This document shows, one piece after another, positions 13,448-24,530 of a DNA stretch of 64,000 bases. Every line of letters starts with the position of its first letter. The first letter of the stretch is position 1. The notes under the pieces were generated by a model. It did no database searches. It worked only from the letters and a program-made list of their open reading frames with translations, and had not been told where the DNA came from. Origin of the DNA: Montifringilla adamsi. Lineage: Eukaryota > Chordata > Aves > Passeriformes > Passeridae. Made by a program: the position numbers and the translations under genes. Location: the NCBI GenBank assembly GCA_017590115.1, contig JAGGNK010003335.1:15500494-15564493 (forward strand). Reading direction: 5' to 3'.

Positions 13448-14062
13448 TCTGTGTGAGTTTGTGTATGTGTGTATGTGTGTCTCTGTGTGTTTGTGTGTGT
13501 GTCTGTGTGCGTCTGTGTGTGTGTCTGTGTCTCTGTGTGTTTGTGTCTGTGTGTGTCTCTGTGTGTTTGTGTCTCTCTGTGTGTGTCTCTGTGTGTTTGT
13601 GTGTGTGTGTCTCTGTGTGTCTCTGTGTGTTTGTGTGTGTCTGTGTGCGTCTGTGTCTGTGTGTGTTTGTGTCTGTTTGTGTGTCTGTGTCTGTGTGTGT
13701 TTGTGTCTGTGTGTGTGTCTCTGTGTGTTTGTGTGTCTGTGTCTGTCTCTGTGAGTTTGTGTGTCTGTGTGTCTCTGTGTGTCTGCGTGTATGTGTGTGT
13801 GTCTGTGTGTGTGTGTGTGTCTCTGTGTGTGTCTGTGTGTGTTTGTGTCTCTGTGTGTGTCTCTGTGTGTGTCTGTGTGTCTCTGTGTGTGTCTGTGTCT
13901 GTGTCTCTGTGTGTGTGTCTGTGTGTCTGTGTGTCTCTGTGTGTGTGTCTGTGTGTGTGTGTCTCTGTGTGTGTGTCTGTGTGAGTTTGTGTATGTGTGT
14001 CTGTGTGTGTCTGTGTGTGTCTGTGTCTCTGTGTGTGTCTGAGTCTGTGTGTCTGTGTGCAG
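13436..14062. repeat. Long compound microsatellite, TG with CTGTGTGT and TCTCTGTG interruptions
   Basis: About 630 bp of almost pure (TG)n broken by regularly placed C residues, giving blocks such as TCTGTGTG and TCTCTGTGTG. It generates long meaningless open frames in both directions (Cys/Val-rich on plus, His/Thr-rich on minus). It lies in the PPP2R2B intron, where the transcript would read CA/GA-rich. Alternating purine-pyrimidine sequence of this length can adopt Z-DNA, but nothing here shows a function. Confidence 0.95.
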
Positions 14063-17000
14063 CCAAGCACACAGACATGCACAGCAGCAAGTGCAGACAC
14101 ACCTAACTGCCCACAGCCATGTGGGCTTTTCAGTTCACAACTGCTGATCCCCGAGAAAAGGGATCCCCAAAATGCCAGTGAACATTCCTCTGTCCTTCTG
14201 CCTCCTTCCACAGGCAGAATAACCCGTCAGGAAGGGGGAGATGGGCCTGCCTGCCTGAGGGAGAGCCCTGGTGCAAAGGGGAGCCTTGCACTGTGCCTGG
14301 TTTTGGCTGCTCAAGGAGATGGTGGGATAGCTGGTAAGATAAATGCCTCAAAAGACAACATCCTTCTGCAACACAGACGCGCAGAAGCACAGTCCTCCCA
14401 TCCCTGTAAACCACACAGGACGCTGGGACCACACAGCCAGAGATGTCAGGGAAGGATCCCAAAGCACCACGGCTGTGTCCATCAGCAGCCAGGGCAAGGG
14501 AACCTGTGGGTTGGGATATACAGGCCATGACACTCCCAGGCAGCCTTCACATGGAAACTGACAGCAGCATTTGGCCCTGAGGGACTAACTTAGAGCAGGG
14601 CTAATTGCATTAAGGACCACACAGCGTATTGCTTTATTTGTAATGAGTTTCGGGCTTCAGAAGCTGAGAATCCCATCTGCAAGAACAGACTGTTGCAGGA
14701 TTCATCTATTAATAGCCACTGGTACACACTTCCAGCTGAGGGACACAAGGAGGGAGGAGACAACCAGATGGAGATAATGCATTAGGGTGACACAAAGCCA
14801 AAAAAAGGATGATCCACTTCCCCACATCCTCACACACATCTCAGGCTTGCAGCAGGGAGCAAACAAAGTGTCACATGTGATTAACTCATAAACATCCCAA
14901 TTAGAAAGTTCTTACATTCGATCAAATGTCCAAATATGACAAGACTTCGGTGTCCTCCCCAGAGCCCCACGCAAACGAGGAAACACAGCAGACTTCAGCT
15001 CCAGAGCGAGACCCATGCCCAGCCTGGCTTCTGCAAGGTCCTGTTTATGAAGTGCTTTGAGAGCTGCTAGTGAAGGTGGGCTGGATCAGAACCAAGAGCT
15101 ACTCTTCTCCCTTCTAAGCTACACCCTGACTGAGTTCTCAAGTGCCTGACTCAGGCTGACCTCCAAACCAGCCTGTCAGCAGGAACTGTTGCCACTGATG
15201 GCAACGATGAGGAACTCTGACCATCCAAAGATCCATGGGAGACATGGATGTGGCCTCACTGTCACCAGAAACAGCCCCAGCTACAAGGTAATCTCTGCAC
15301 AGCATCATCTTCACAATCTTGGGTGAATTTGACCATTCAGTGCCACAGGTACTGATCTCTGGCTTTGTTTTTATGCCCAATGTTTTTCTCCCTGATGACT
15401 TCCACCAAAAAGCCAATACCCTGTTATAGCTGGAGTTGCTCCATCAGTAACACCTTGCTGCTGCACTTTGCAGGACTCCTAATGAAAAATATTACATCAA
15501 GTTGCCAAATGACGGCGTGAAACAGGATCCATAGCCAGATCTCTGCTGCAGGAGAGCTTGTACTGAGCTCTGCAGGGGCAGAGGGGCTTCCCTCAGGTAC
15601 CTCCAGGATGCCAGCAGCATGACAGCCCATCAGCACTGGGTTTTCTCCACCACCACAACACACTTGCTAGCAAGAGGCTGGAGCTCTCCAGAGTGACTGT
15701 GCCTCTGGAAATCTTTCCACCCAGCACAAAGAGCACAGCAGAAGCACAGCTCACAGCTCAGAGCATTGCTGAGCAAAGCCAGCAGAGCTCCTGGGACTCA
15801 CAGGCAGCACCAGGGGCTGGCAGGGTAGCCATGACCTACAGATGGAAATCATGCTGGCTCTGGTGCCTGCAGAGCCCCCAGAGCAGAGCCCTCACCTAAG
15901 GCCAGGGTGGAGAAACACCATCACCAAAATTTAGCCAGAAATCAACAGTTTGTCACTGCTGAGAGGTGCAGGTCCCTGTTTGCTCTGGTGCCTTCAAACA
16001 GAGCAATTTGTAGAAGAAAACTGCTGCAGAGACGCTTGCAAAGATTCTGAAGGGACTCTGGCTTCTGCCAAGACATCAGGCAAACAAGCAGACTGCCCCA
16101 GGATCCCTGCATGACTGGCATCCTCCAGCTGAGAGTGCTACCCGAACAGATCTTCCTGAGCAGAGGCAATCGCAGGCAGACATCTGGCACACCACTCCTG
16201 CTAGCCAGAAATTTTCAATGGGGAACCAGTTACAAAGCAACACTGCTCATGCTGTTATTATAATTAAGAATCCGTCAGCCTGCTGAAACGAAGGCCAAGT
16301 TTATTTAGGGATTGTGAGGGAGGGCTCTCCAAAACAGCCTCTCTAATTCTCCCTCTTCCATTCCCCAGATCCCACAGAGATGCGTGTTTCCACGGACAAC
16401 TTGCCAGCTGAGGTTGGAGCGACCTCCACCACTGCTGACACCTAACCTCCAGCAGCAGACCCCATCCCCTGCTCCGAGACAGCGAGCAAGGGTCCCCCTG
16501 CTCCCTGCAGGGGTTCCAGTGGAACCAGAGCAGCAGGTACAGGTGGGTGAGCTTCCACTGCTGCTCCTCCTGCCCCAAGGGGCCATGCCATGCACCTGCC
16601 TGCGCTGTAACACAGCTGCAGGCAGCCAGGGGACAGCCAGAACGCGCTCTGGGGCTGGCTGAGCGTCGCTGGGCACTGCTGTGGCACTGTGGCTCCATCC
16701 CCAGGGTGCCAGGGCAGGGTGAGAGCAGGGCAGCACCACAAGGGCACTGACTGCGGAGCCACACCAGCTCAGCTCACACGTCAAATCACAGCTGAGACAC
16801 TTCTCTCTTGCCATGAGCTTGCTATCAGCTGATGAGGGCCCAGATATCAAGAATGAAAACACCAAGATGAAACTTTAAAAGCCATTGGTCTTCCAAAGTC
16901 TACAGCACCTTGAGAGTGAGCACATTTAGGGAGTCCTGCTTGTGTGGCTGTGTTGGGCTGGTTCACTGAAGCCACAGCTGAACCAGAGGCCATTCTGGGG

Positions 17001-17069
17001 TCCAGGGCTTCCCCCACTGTTGTACGTCTCTGTGAGCTCGTTGTCAGCATTTGGAGAGGTTCAGCTTTG

Positions 17070-17530
17070 ATACCCCTTGCACTAAAATGAGTTGCAGATC
17101 AAACCAGGCAGGCAACAGAATTTTTAAATTAAACTACAAAATTATTTAAAATCCCCTTTGAGGACGTTATCACAGGGTTAACACCCACTCTTGGCTTCAG
17201 ATAATACAGCAGCAATAAATGGTAATGTGCTCTATGAAACATGATTTATTTTTGCTGAGCAGGCTTGGCATTATAAATCTCAGCACTCTTAACATTTAAA
17301 GTTGTTATTCTAATGACAAAATAGACATGAGGGAGATAACAGTCTTTATCTCCATTAATGTTTTATTGTTGTTCAGAGAATATGGATATGGACTGATCCA
17401 AGCATAGGAAAATCACAGCAATTTGTTTGCACATTGGGGAAGCTGAGATAATGGTTATGTTTTATGACCACACCAGGGAATCAGCTGAAACGCAGGACAG
17501 AGCAGATCAAAATGAGGGATTAATCAGCTA
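17070..17530. other. AT-rich unique intronic block, candidate conserved noncoding element
   Basis: This stretch lacks recognisable repeats and has no plausible coding frame. It contains many homeodomain-type ATTA/TAAT cores, a GATAA/TTATC cluster and an ATTGTTGTT SOX-like stretch around 17340-17380. Its low-GC, repeat-free texture differs from its GC-rich, tandem-repeat-rich surroundings. That is typical of conserved developmental enhancers, but conservation cannot be assessed from one sequence. Confidence 0.25.
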
Positions 17531-18469
17531 CTTTGGTTTCTGGTTTACATTCCAGTTACATTTCCATTCCCAGGACCTGCCTTAGCATGACATTAGAAGA
17601 GATGGCCCAACAGCTGACTCGTGGCACCCAAGGAAGTGAGGAAACAGGCTTTGAAGGAAACAAAAAGGCTGCACAAGAGTTCTATGCAATGCAGACAAGC
17701 AGCACTGCCATGGAGGCAGGATCCTCCTGGATATTCAGCTGCCTGGAAGCAACTCTGCTCTCCCTGAGCCCAGCTGTGGGGGCCCTGCAGCTTCCTGTAG
17801 AGCCACAACACAGAGCTCCTGACCTGCCTGGCACTTTACCTCCTTCCCAAGGTACACACCACACCTCAGAGAACCACAACACCCTCTGTAAGCTGAACCT
17901 GAAACAGCGAGCTGCCCCTGCAGTGAGGGCTGTGCTGCTGGAGGCTTAAGCAGATAAAAGCTGAAAACCAAAACAACAGAAACCTCAGACAAACCACACA
18001 GCCACCTGCCCCATCCTGGGACCCCCCGGCAAGAGAGGGTGACCCTCTCCCCTCAAGAAATCAGGTGCAAAATGCATCAGGGAAAAACAACCAGTGCTGC
18101 CCTCAATGAGGACATTGACTCCAACAGCTCAATCACACCTTTTCTGGGAGGATGGCAGGGAGGTGAGCTGGGGACAGCATTCCTGACAGCACACAAACAC
18201 ACCAGTGTGCACACATCTGGCCTCCAGTGCCCAAATGCTGGGGCAGGTGGCCACGGTGGCATCTCAGCCTTTCCCAGAGCACTGGGGTCAGACCCAGGGC
18301 AGTTCCAGGTTTGCTGTGCCTCAAGTGCCCCTCTACAGGGCAGGGGGTCATGGGGATTTGGGCGGGCTGCAAAGAGCTCAGGTGCCACTGCCCAGGGCTC
18401 CACTGCCCGGCAGCCACAGCAGCTCTGCACAGGGATGCTGAGCTGAGGAGCCTGGGTGTCTTTTGGTCA

Positions 18470-18930
18470 GCTCCAGGCGGACCGGCTGTGCAGGAGCTGC
18501 ACCAGCACTGGCTGCCCGGAGCCCCGGTGCGAGCCTGGGCTGCCTGGGCACTGCCCGCGGTGCCCAGAGCCGGGGATCACTTGGTACTGCTCCCCATGCC
18601 CAGAGCCCGGTGCCCAGAGCTGGGATCACCCGGCACTGCTCCCCATGCCCAGAGCCCGGTGCCCAGAGCCGGGGATCACTCTGCACTGCCCGCGGTGCCC
18701 AGAGCCGCACGCTCCCCGCCGTGCCGAGCCCGCTCCAGCCCTGCCCGCAGCTGGGGCTTTGTGCCCGCTCAGCACATCGCAGCGAGGCCGCTCAGCCGCC
18801 AGGGGAGGAGCAGGGAGCGAGCGGCCGCTGTGTTTGAGCTGCCTGCTCGGCATCCTGGCGGCGAGCAGCCTCCCCTGCGCCCGGCCGGCACCCCTCTCAC
18901 AGCCGCACGGGGGGCACCGACGCACGCAGC
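18470..18930. other. GC-rich, CpG-containing intronic block
   Basis: GC-rich segment about 5 kb downstream of the B-beta-1 exon. It includes the 50-bp tandem array at 18550-18707 and a right half rich in CpG (for example GCGAGCGGCCGC and CCGGCCGGCACC). No open frame here resembles a PPP2R2B first exon. It could be a weak CpG island with an unannotated start site, or simply GC-rich repeat-derived DNA. Confidence 0.35.
18550..18707. repeat. Three-copy, ~50-bp GC-rich minisatellite
   Basis: The motif TGCCCAGAGC recurs at 18561, 18611 and 18660, followed each time by CYGGGATCAC and a CACTGC or TACTGC element. The period is 49-50 bp. Copies differ at several positions. Confidence 0.8.
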
Positions 18931-19017
18931 AGCATTCCGAGCGATCCAGCAGCTGGCACCATATTCTCAAAGGATTTTTTCCACAAGCATTTATTCCCCC
19001 AGCCAATCACTAACAAG

Positions 19018-19076
19018 CAAGTCTGGACTCAATAATCTTGGAGGTCTTTTTCAACCCTAATGATTGCATGATTCTG
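19018..19076 (+). mobile_element. Short CR1-type 3' end
   Basis: The plus strand reads CTGGACTCAATAATCTTGG, then AGGTCTTTTTCAACCCTAAT, then GATTGCATGATTCTGTG. This is the terminal sequence of CR1 family elements, oriented on the plus strand. Only about 60 bp is recognisable, so it is a severely 5'-truncated copy or the tail of a CR1-mobilised SINE. Confidence 0.6.
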
Positions 19077-22000
19077 TGCCTGCTGGCAGGGGTACACCCC
19101 TGCTCCAGCTTGCAGAGCTAGGGAAGCTGATGATTACCTCGTCTGCCACGGCATTAAGCCCTCCCACCTACTGACCTTCCAGGCACCCGATCTCACCAGC
19201 TCTTTTGGGAGGAGGCGTCAGGGGTTTGGCAAAGCCCTGCAGACCCCTGTTCCCAGGAGCAGCCACAGGAGCAGCCTGCTGGTCAGATGAGGAGCACATC
19301 CCACCCAGAGTCCTGTCTCCAGCAGACAACAGGTGATGCACAAACAGCAACCATGCAACGTTCCCACTAATATCCTCCTGCCCTCTGCAATGTTCAGCTC
19401 AGGGGGCTCAGCAACCAGAGGTGGTCTCTCCACATTTAGTAAATCTTGACCACTCCACCAAGGCCCTCAATTCCATTTCAAAACCTGCTGACAGGGCTGT
19501 CCTGGCTGGCAACCCAAGGATCACCTGCAAGCACCCACAGCATAGCTCGGGGTCCTGGGCTTGAGGGCCTGACCAGTGCTGGGTTCTGACCAGCTGCAGA
19601 TGGTCCCCAGAACACGCAGACCCCACAGCAACAGGGACCAGGGTAACTCCAGGCTGTAGGGCCAGACCCCTCTGCGTGCTCTTGGTGCCTGCTGGGAGTG
19701 ACCCACCTTTCCCCAGCACTGGAGAGGCAACAGCTTGGTTCTTGCACAGATCTGAGGAGACAGAGACAGATGCAAGCCACCACCAGTGACCAGGCTCCCT
19801 CCTCACAGTCCATCTGCAGTGGGTCAGTCACATCATTACCTGCTCCCAGTCCTCTCAGTAATCTCTAGCTTACAGAGTCCCTAGGCACATCTATTCCCTC
19901 ATTAATCTGGAGATTAAAGCATCCCCAAATCGGCTTTGACGCAGAGCATTGCAAACAGTTGAGTTATGCTGTGCTTCTGCAGCAATCCCGAATTAGACAG
20001 AGTATGGGATGGACCCCAAGTCTGTGGGTCCTTCCCACCTGGGGGATCACGGGCTCAGGAACAGGAAGGGATGTCTAAACACAGTACACGTGTATAAATA
20101 AAAAGCAGAAAGGATGTGACTGTTTTGTAACCGAAGTACTCATGAGATAAAACAACTTCACAGAGGTTCCCAGATTAATTAAATCTCAACCCAGATGATC
20201 TCCAAATAACAACTTGCATCATTTGCAACAACAGAAATACCCAACAGCTCTTGCCCTAACCCAGCACTGGGAAATGCTTCACTTGGTGCTTTCCTGGAGA
20301 CTACATGCAGATTTTTTTAAAAAGCAACTGCCATACCACCGAGAGCTCGAGGCAAACTTCCCTGGCATCAGGGCAGAGAGGCACTGGCATCGGGGCCCTT
20401 CCTGCAGCACGACAGCAGGGCAGGGACACAGGCAGGGTGGGAATGACTGAGATGCTGACAGGGAGCTACAGAGGGCATAACAAGATTAAAGCAGGAAAAG
20501 GAAATAAAGGCTTAGTGATAGATTTCACAACAGCAAAACCTACTCCGTTTGGGAAACACTCCCTCAGGAGATTAAAGACTTGCAGGGGCATTAGCCAGAC
20601 CCAGGGAAAGGGTGCAGGGAGCAGCCATGCAGTGGCCCAGGAGTGGCTGCAAGGTGCATGACTGTCCTGCCCAGCAGGGTCAGCCCTGGCATGTCCCCAA
20701 GGCCACGCAGCTCCAGCAGGGTCAGTCCCGTGCTGGCAGGGGAGAGGATCCCTTGGCAGAGCCATTGGGAAACACAGACACCCCTCAGGGGATGCCAGGA
20801 CGGTCCCACACCATGGCCGTGGGACATGAGTACTCCCAAGGATCCTGCTCCAACAGCACAACCACCTGGCCATGCCCACTCCCCAGGAAGCCCAGGTGAG
20901 ACCACTACTCCTCCTCCCATTGCCATGCTGGAAATCGTGGCTGCCAGGGCGGGACCATGCCGGTGCTGCCCACAGCCTTTGCCAGGCCTGGGACGGGAGC
21001 ACTGTGCCAATGACCAAAGCACACACCCCAAAATGCACACCCCACTCAGAGACTCCTGCCAGTGCCTCCCCAGAGCAGTCCCGGGGGTGCAGGCACCCAT
21101 CACACCCTGGAAGAGTTCCTGTCTGTGGCATCACGCTGGCAGGAAGGGCAGGAAGGGCCCTTAAGGCCACATCTCCAACAAGCACATCTAAAAGTGGAAG
21201 CTGCTCCAATGGTTGTATTCAAATGTCTCAATTTGTCCTACTTTTGTCTGGGCACTCAGCAGAATTGCCAATGAAGACAGACTTAAGCAAAACAAGAACA
21301 AATCAAGCACATTTTCCGGACATTTTTCATGTGAGATCTGCCGTTCTGCAGCAGTGCTCTGAGATCTGAGCTGGCATTGCCCTGGAACCCACTCGCCCTG
21401 CTCCCTGTGCCCGGCAGACCTTGTGACACAGCTGGGGCCGTGGCTGCACCTCAGCGCCTCCCTGGCAGCCCGAGTCGAATTCGTACAAAGGCCCCGTTTC
21501 TTCTCAGCAATACTCTGAGCTGCACGAGAACAAGGCATTCAAATGTGCACTTGTGAAATACCATCCTCACCCCACATTTGCATGAAAATACCAGACCTAT
21601 TTAAGTGACAACGACACTTCACTAAAGCAAATTACATAACCGGCTATTTCCCTCAGCTGACACACCAGAGACACCTTCATTTCCAAAGCAAGTCTGCACT
21701 TGCTGCACAGCGTTTGGAAGGATTTTCTTCTTTTTAAACCAGATACCACGGCGTTTTAGGCATACGCTGCTTTCACATGTAGAAAAAATAAAACTCAATT
21801 ATCTAAAATTTTTATCTTAGCAGAATCTACCATTTCAAAGTGCAGTCAGCCTCCCTCTAGCAGAACCACTGCACAGAGTAAGGACAGCACGAAGGGAATA
21901 AAAACTCCCAGCTGACACACAGCCATTAAATCCCCTCCTGTACTTCCCCCTGCCCTGCCACCGCAGCAGGGATCACGCCGGCTGATTCGGTCATCTGCTG

Positions 22001-23793
22001 CACAAATGCCTCTGTTTCATTTCTGCCGAGAGGATTGCTATGGTTCCCTAGTACGACGCACAAGGTCCTTCTGAAAATGCCAGCATACAGCCACAGGTTA
22101 CAGACAGACGATCTTGCCACTGAAAATCCCCAGCCTCCCCAGGCTCACCGGCAGAAATCACTGCGGGCTCATCTCAACCCTCCACCCTTCCCCACCGGGG
22201 AACCTGAGCTCTCAGCAGGTCACAACAAGGTAGCACAGCCTCATTTTACACTTGCTGGCTGTTGCAGCTGCCTTTTAGAATGCAGCAACAGCAAAATCAT
22301 CCTTCAGAGAGCACAGCACCTGGTGATGCGAGCCAGACAACTGGGAGGTATGGGAGCTCAGTCCCACCCTGGCCACAGCACCCTCCTGGAAGCACCGGCC
22401 CACACCACTCCTCTCAGGTCCATCACTCAGCCCCAGGGCAGGCCTGCCCACCCAGCCCCACAGGGCACGGGCACCTGGCCCCACAGCACGTCCTGCTGAC
22501 CCCAGGCACAGCGTGGAGCTCCCAGGCAGAGCAGCAGAGCCAGGGATGCCCAGGACAAGCCCTCCCCAGCACCTGGGGGCTGTCACGCTGAGCACTCCCA
22601 TTCCAGCTACACACAGGCAACACAAACAACCATTTATTTGGCTCATCAGGTATTCAAAGCTTTCCATTACTATATCAAGCCAAAGATTTTCCACTAGATA
22701 AATCCTCCTTTAGCCATGTGACAAAATTCCCAAAGTCTGGCTTCCTCTAAGTCTCATGAAGATGACACAGTAAGTGAAAGCCTCTTTGGCTACTAATTAA
22801 GCTATGAATAAGCCTGCTCAGACTCTGGTATGGAGTCTGGTTTTTGAAGCCTCATTGAAGGTGTCAGTGCTACCAGAAAGGGTGGGGGCTCCGTTTTGCT
22901 TTACATCAGCTGCACTTTCCTCCTGAAGCGAGAGAGCAAAGGGACGTTGTGACAGAGCTGATGTGAAGGTGACAGCTCTTCAGCCACCAGGGAAGATAGC
23001 AGAGGCAACAGCAGCTCCATCCCCATCCCTCCTTCACCCCTCGCTGCTGGAGCTGCCTTTGTGGTGGCTGCAGCAGCATGTGCAGGCTGAGCTCATGTTC
23101 TGGTGCCTGAACCGAACATGGCCACACCATCTTCCCTGCTCTTGAGCTATTATGAGAAACCACTTTCAAATGCACCATGAGCCTCACCAGGGCTGTGACA
23201 TTATCCATGTGCAACAGCCTTGGCATCTCCTTGCATCTGCAACGCACCAGCCAGGATGCACTTCACTACACCTTCCCGAAGCGGCTTGTAGTGAAAATAA
23301 CCCCAAAACAACTGCTCCATTGACGAGATCTGCGCCAGCGTTTGCCGTATTCCCGCACCCACAGCGCGGCTCCAGCCACCTGCAGCACCGCGAACGCCCT
23401 CAGGGGCTGAGGGAGCCGATGTGGAGCCGCGGCCGCCGCCCGCATCCCTCCGGCTCCGGCGAGCCCCGCATCGCTGCGGCCCCGCGGGCTCCGCTCCAGC
23501 GGGGAAGGGCTTGCGGGAGGGTCGGGACCCCCGTTTCTCCCGGAGCCGGAGGAGCGAAGGCGCGGGAGCTCCTGGAGGGGCCCGGCGGGGCTGGGGAGCT
23601 GCGTCCCGAGCGCTGCTGCGGCGGCTCTCGCTCGGCGCCCCGGCTCCGCCGCCCCCGCTCCGCCGAGGGACCGGCCCGGCCCGGGGAGCCCACCCAGCGA
23701 CACCCGGCGCTGCTGAGTCACCGCAGCGGCTTCGCCGCGCCCGCACCGAGCCCCGGGGCCGCGGGGAGCTGAGCGGCCGGGCCGGGGAGATGA

Positions 23794-23917
23794 NNNNNNN
23801 NNNNNNNNNNNNNNNNNNNNNNNNNNNNNNNNNNNNNNNNNNNNNNNNNNNNNNNNNNNNNNNNNNNNNNNNNNNNNNNNNNNNNNNNNNNNNNNNNNNN
23901 NNNNNNNNNNNNNNNNN
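23794..23917. other. Assembly gap (124 N)
   Basis: A run of N sits in the GC-rich island 73 bp inside the intron from the B-beta-1 splice donor. It probably reflects poor sequencing of very GC-rich DNA. The apparent ORFs that span it are meaningless. Confidence 0.99.
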
Positions 23918-23990
23918 GGGCGGGGGCCGGGGCCGCTGCGGGGCGGCCTCACCTGCTGCGGGCGGGCCGGGGGCTGCGGGCCGGGCTCAC

Positions 23991-24060
23991 CTTCCGTGGC
24001 ATAGCTGTGGTCTCGCAGGAAACTGCTGCTGATCTTACGGGTCTCAGCGTCCTCCTCCAT
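23991..24060 (-). CDS. PPP2R2B: PPP2R2B, B-beta-1 type first coding exon
   Basis: This is the alternative first coding exon of the B55-beta regulatory subunit of protein phosphatase 2A. That WD40 beta-propeller protein binds the PP2A A-C core dimer and directs substrate choice, mainly in neurons. The minus-strand ATG at 24060 opens 23 codons beginning MEEDAETRKISSSFLRDHS and ending YATE, then one G before the donor GTGAGC (23990-23985). Human B-beta-1 starts MEEDIDTRKINNSFLRDHS, so the bird exon differs mainly at residues 5-6 and 11-12. The phase (codon position 1) is what is needed to join a common exon starting with the remaining two bases of an Ala codon. The start context is moderate (T at -3, G at +4). 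The paralogue PPP2R2C has a similar start (MGEDTDTRKINHSFLRDHS), but Glu at position 2 and the YATE ending favour PPP2R2B. No WD40 repeat is encoded in the window. Confidence 0.9.
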
Positions 24061-24327
24061 TGACGGCGGGCAGGCGGGCGCGGGGCGTCAGCAGCCGCAG
24101 CCGCGGATCCATCATCCCCCCCCGCGCCCTGCTCCGCGGCGGCGGCCGCCAAATGCGGCGGGGGGGGCGCAGGGGCGGCGGTGCCCGGTGGCTCCTCCCA
24201 TACGGCACCGACCGGCACCGCGCGGGCGGGCGGAGCGCGGCGCGGCCCCGGCCCCAGCCCGGCACCGGCCCCACCCCGGCACCGGCACCGGCCCGAACAC
24301 GGTCCTGCTCGGAGACGCACCTGCCCC

Positions 24328-24530
24328 AGGAACGCTCCCGCCCGGGGATGCTCCCACCCCGGGAGAGGCTCCTGCCAGGGGGACGTTCCCACCCCGGGAG
24401 AGGCTCCCGCCCGGGGATGCTCCCACCCCGGGAGAGGCCCCTGCCGGGGGGATGCTCCTGCCCTGGGACGCGCCCTCCTGCCTGGGGATGTTGCTGCCCC
24501 GGGACGCTCCTGCCGCGGGGTGCTGGCATA
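24328..24530. repeat. Degenerate ~34-bp GC-rich minisatellite in the B-beta-1 upstream region
   Basis: Five to six units built around GGGATGCTCCCACCCCGGGA and GAGGCTCCTGCC recur from about 24328. The first three are close matches; the later ones become irregular (CTGGGACGCGCC, CCGGGACGCTCC). The array lies roughly 270-470 bp upstream of the B-beta-1 start codon, inside the presumed promoter island. Its copy number could affect promoter spacing, but that is inference. Confidence 0.75.

Larger units (their letters stand above)
1..23990 (-). other. PPP2R2B: PPP2R2B intron following the B-beta-1 first exon (continues left of window)
   Basis: This stretch begins at the splice donor of the B-beta-1 first exon and runs to the window edge without reaching the first common exon. 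That exon would encode the start of the beta-propeller (the ADIISTVEF region in the known family), and none of the open frames here shows that sequence. What can be seen is ordinary intron: a CR1 fragment near 0.8-1.3 kb, a SINE near 4.2 kb, the TG-rich array at 13.4-14.1 kb, small GC-rich tandem arrays and AT-rich unique sequence. The many short open frames have no recognisable domains. Intron status is inferred from the flanking exon. Confidence 0.8.

Noticed and set aside
13191..14211. His/Thr-rich and Cys/Val-rich frames of about 260-300 codons
   Set aside because: They are translations of the TG/CTGTG microsatellite and would change with any slippage event.
18626..19006. Minus-strand 126-codon frame in the 18.5-kb GC-rich block as an extra PPP2R2B first exon
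   Set aside because: No resemblance to known N-termini and no convincing phase-1 donor after a short coding stretch.
23266..24060. 264-codon minus-strand frame that starts with the B-beta-1 N-terminus
   Set aside because: Only the first 70 nt are coding. The frame reads through a clear splice donor and across an assembly gap, and the sequence after the donor no longer resembles the family.
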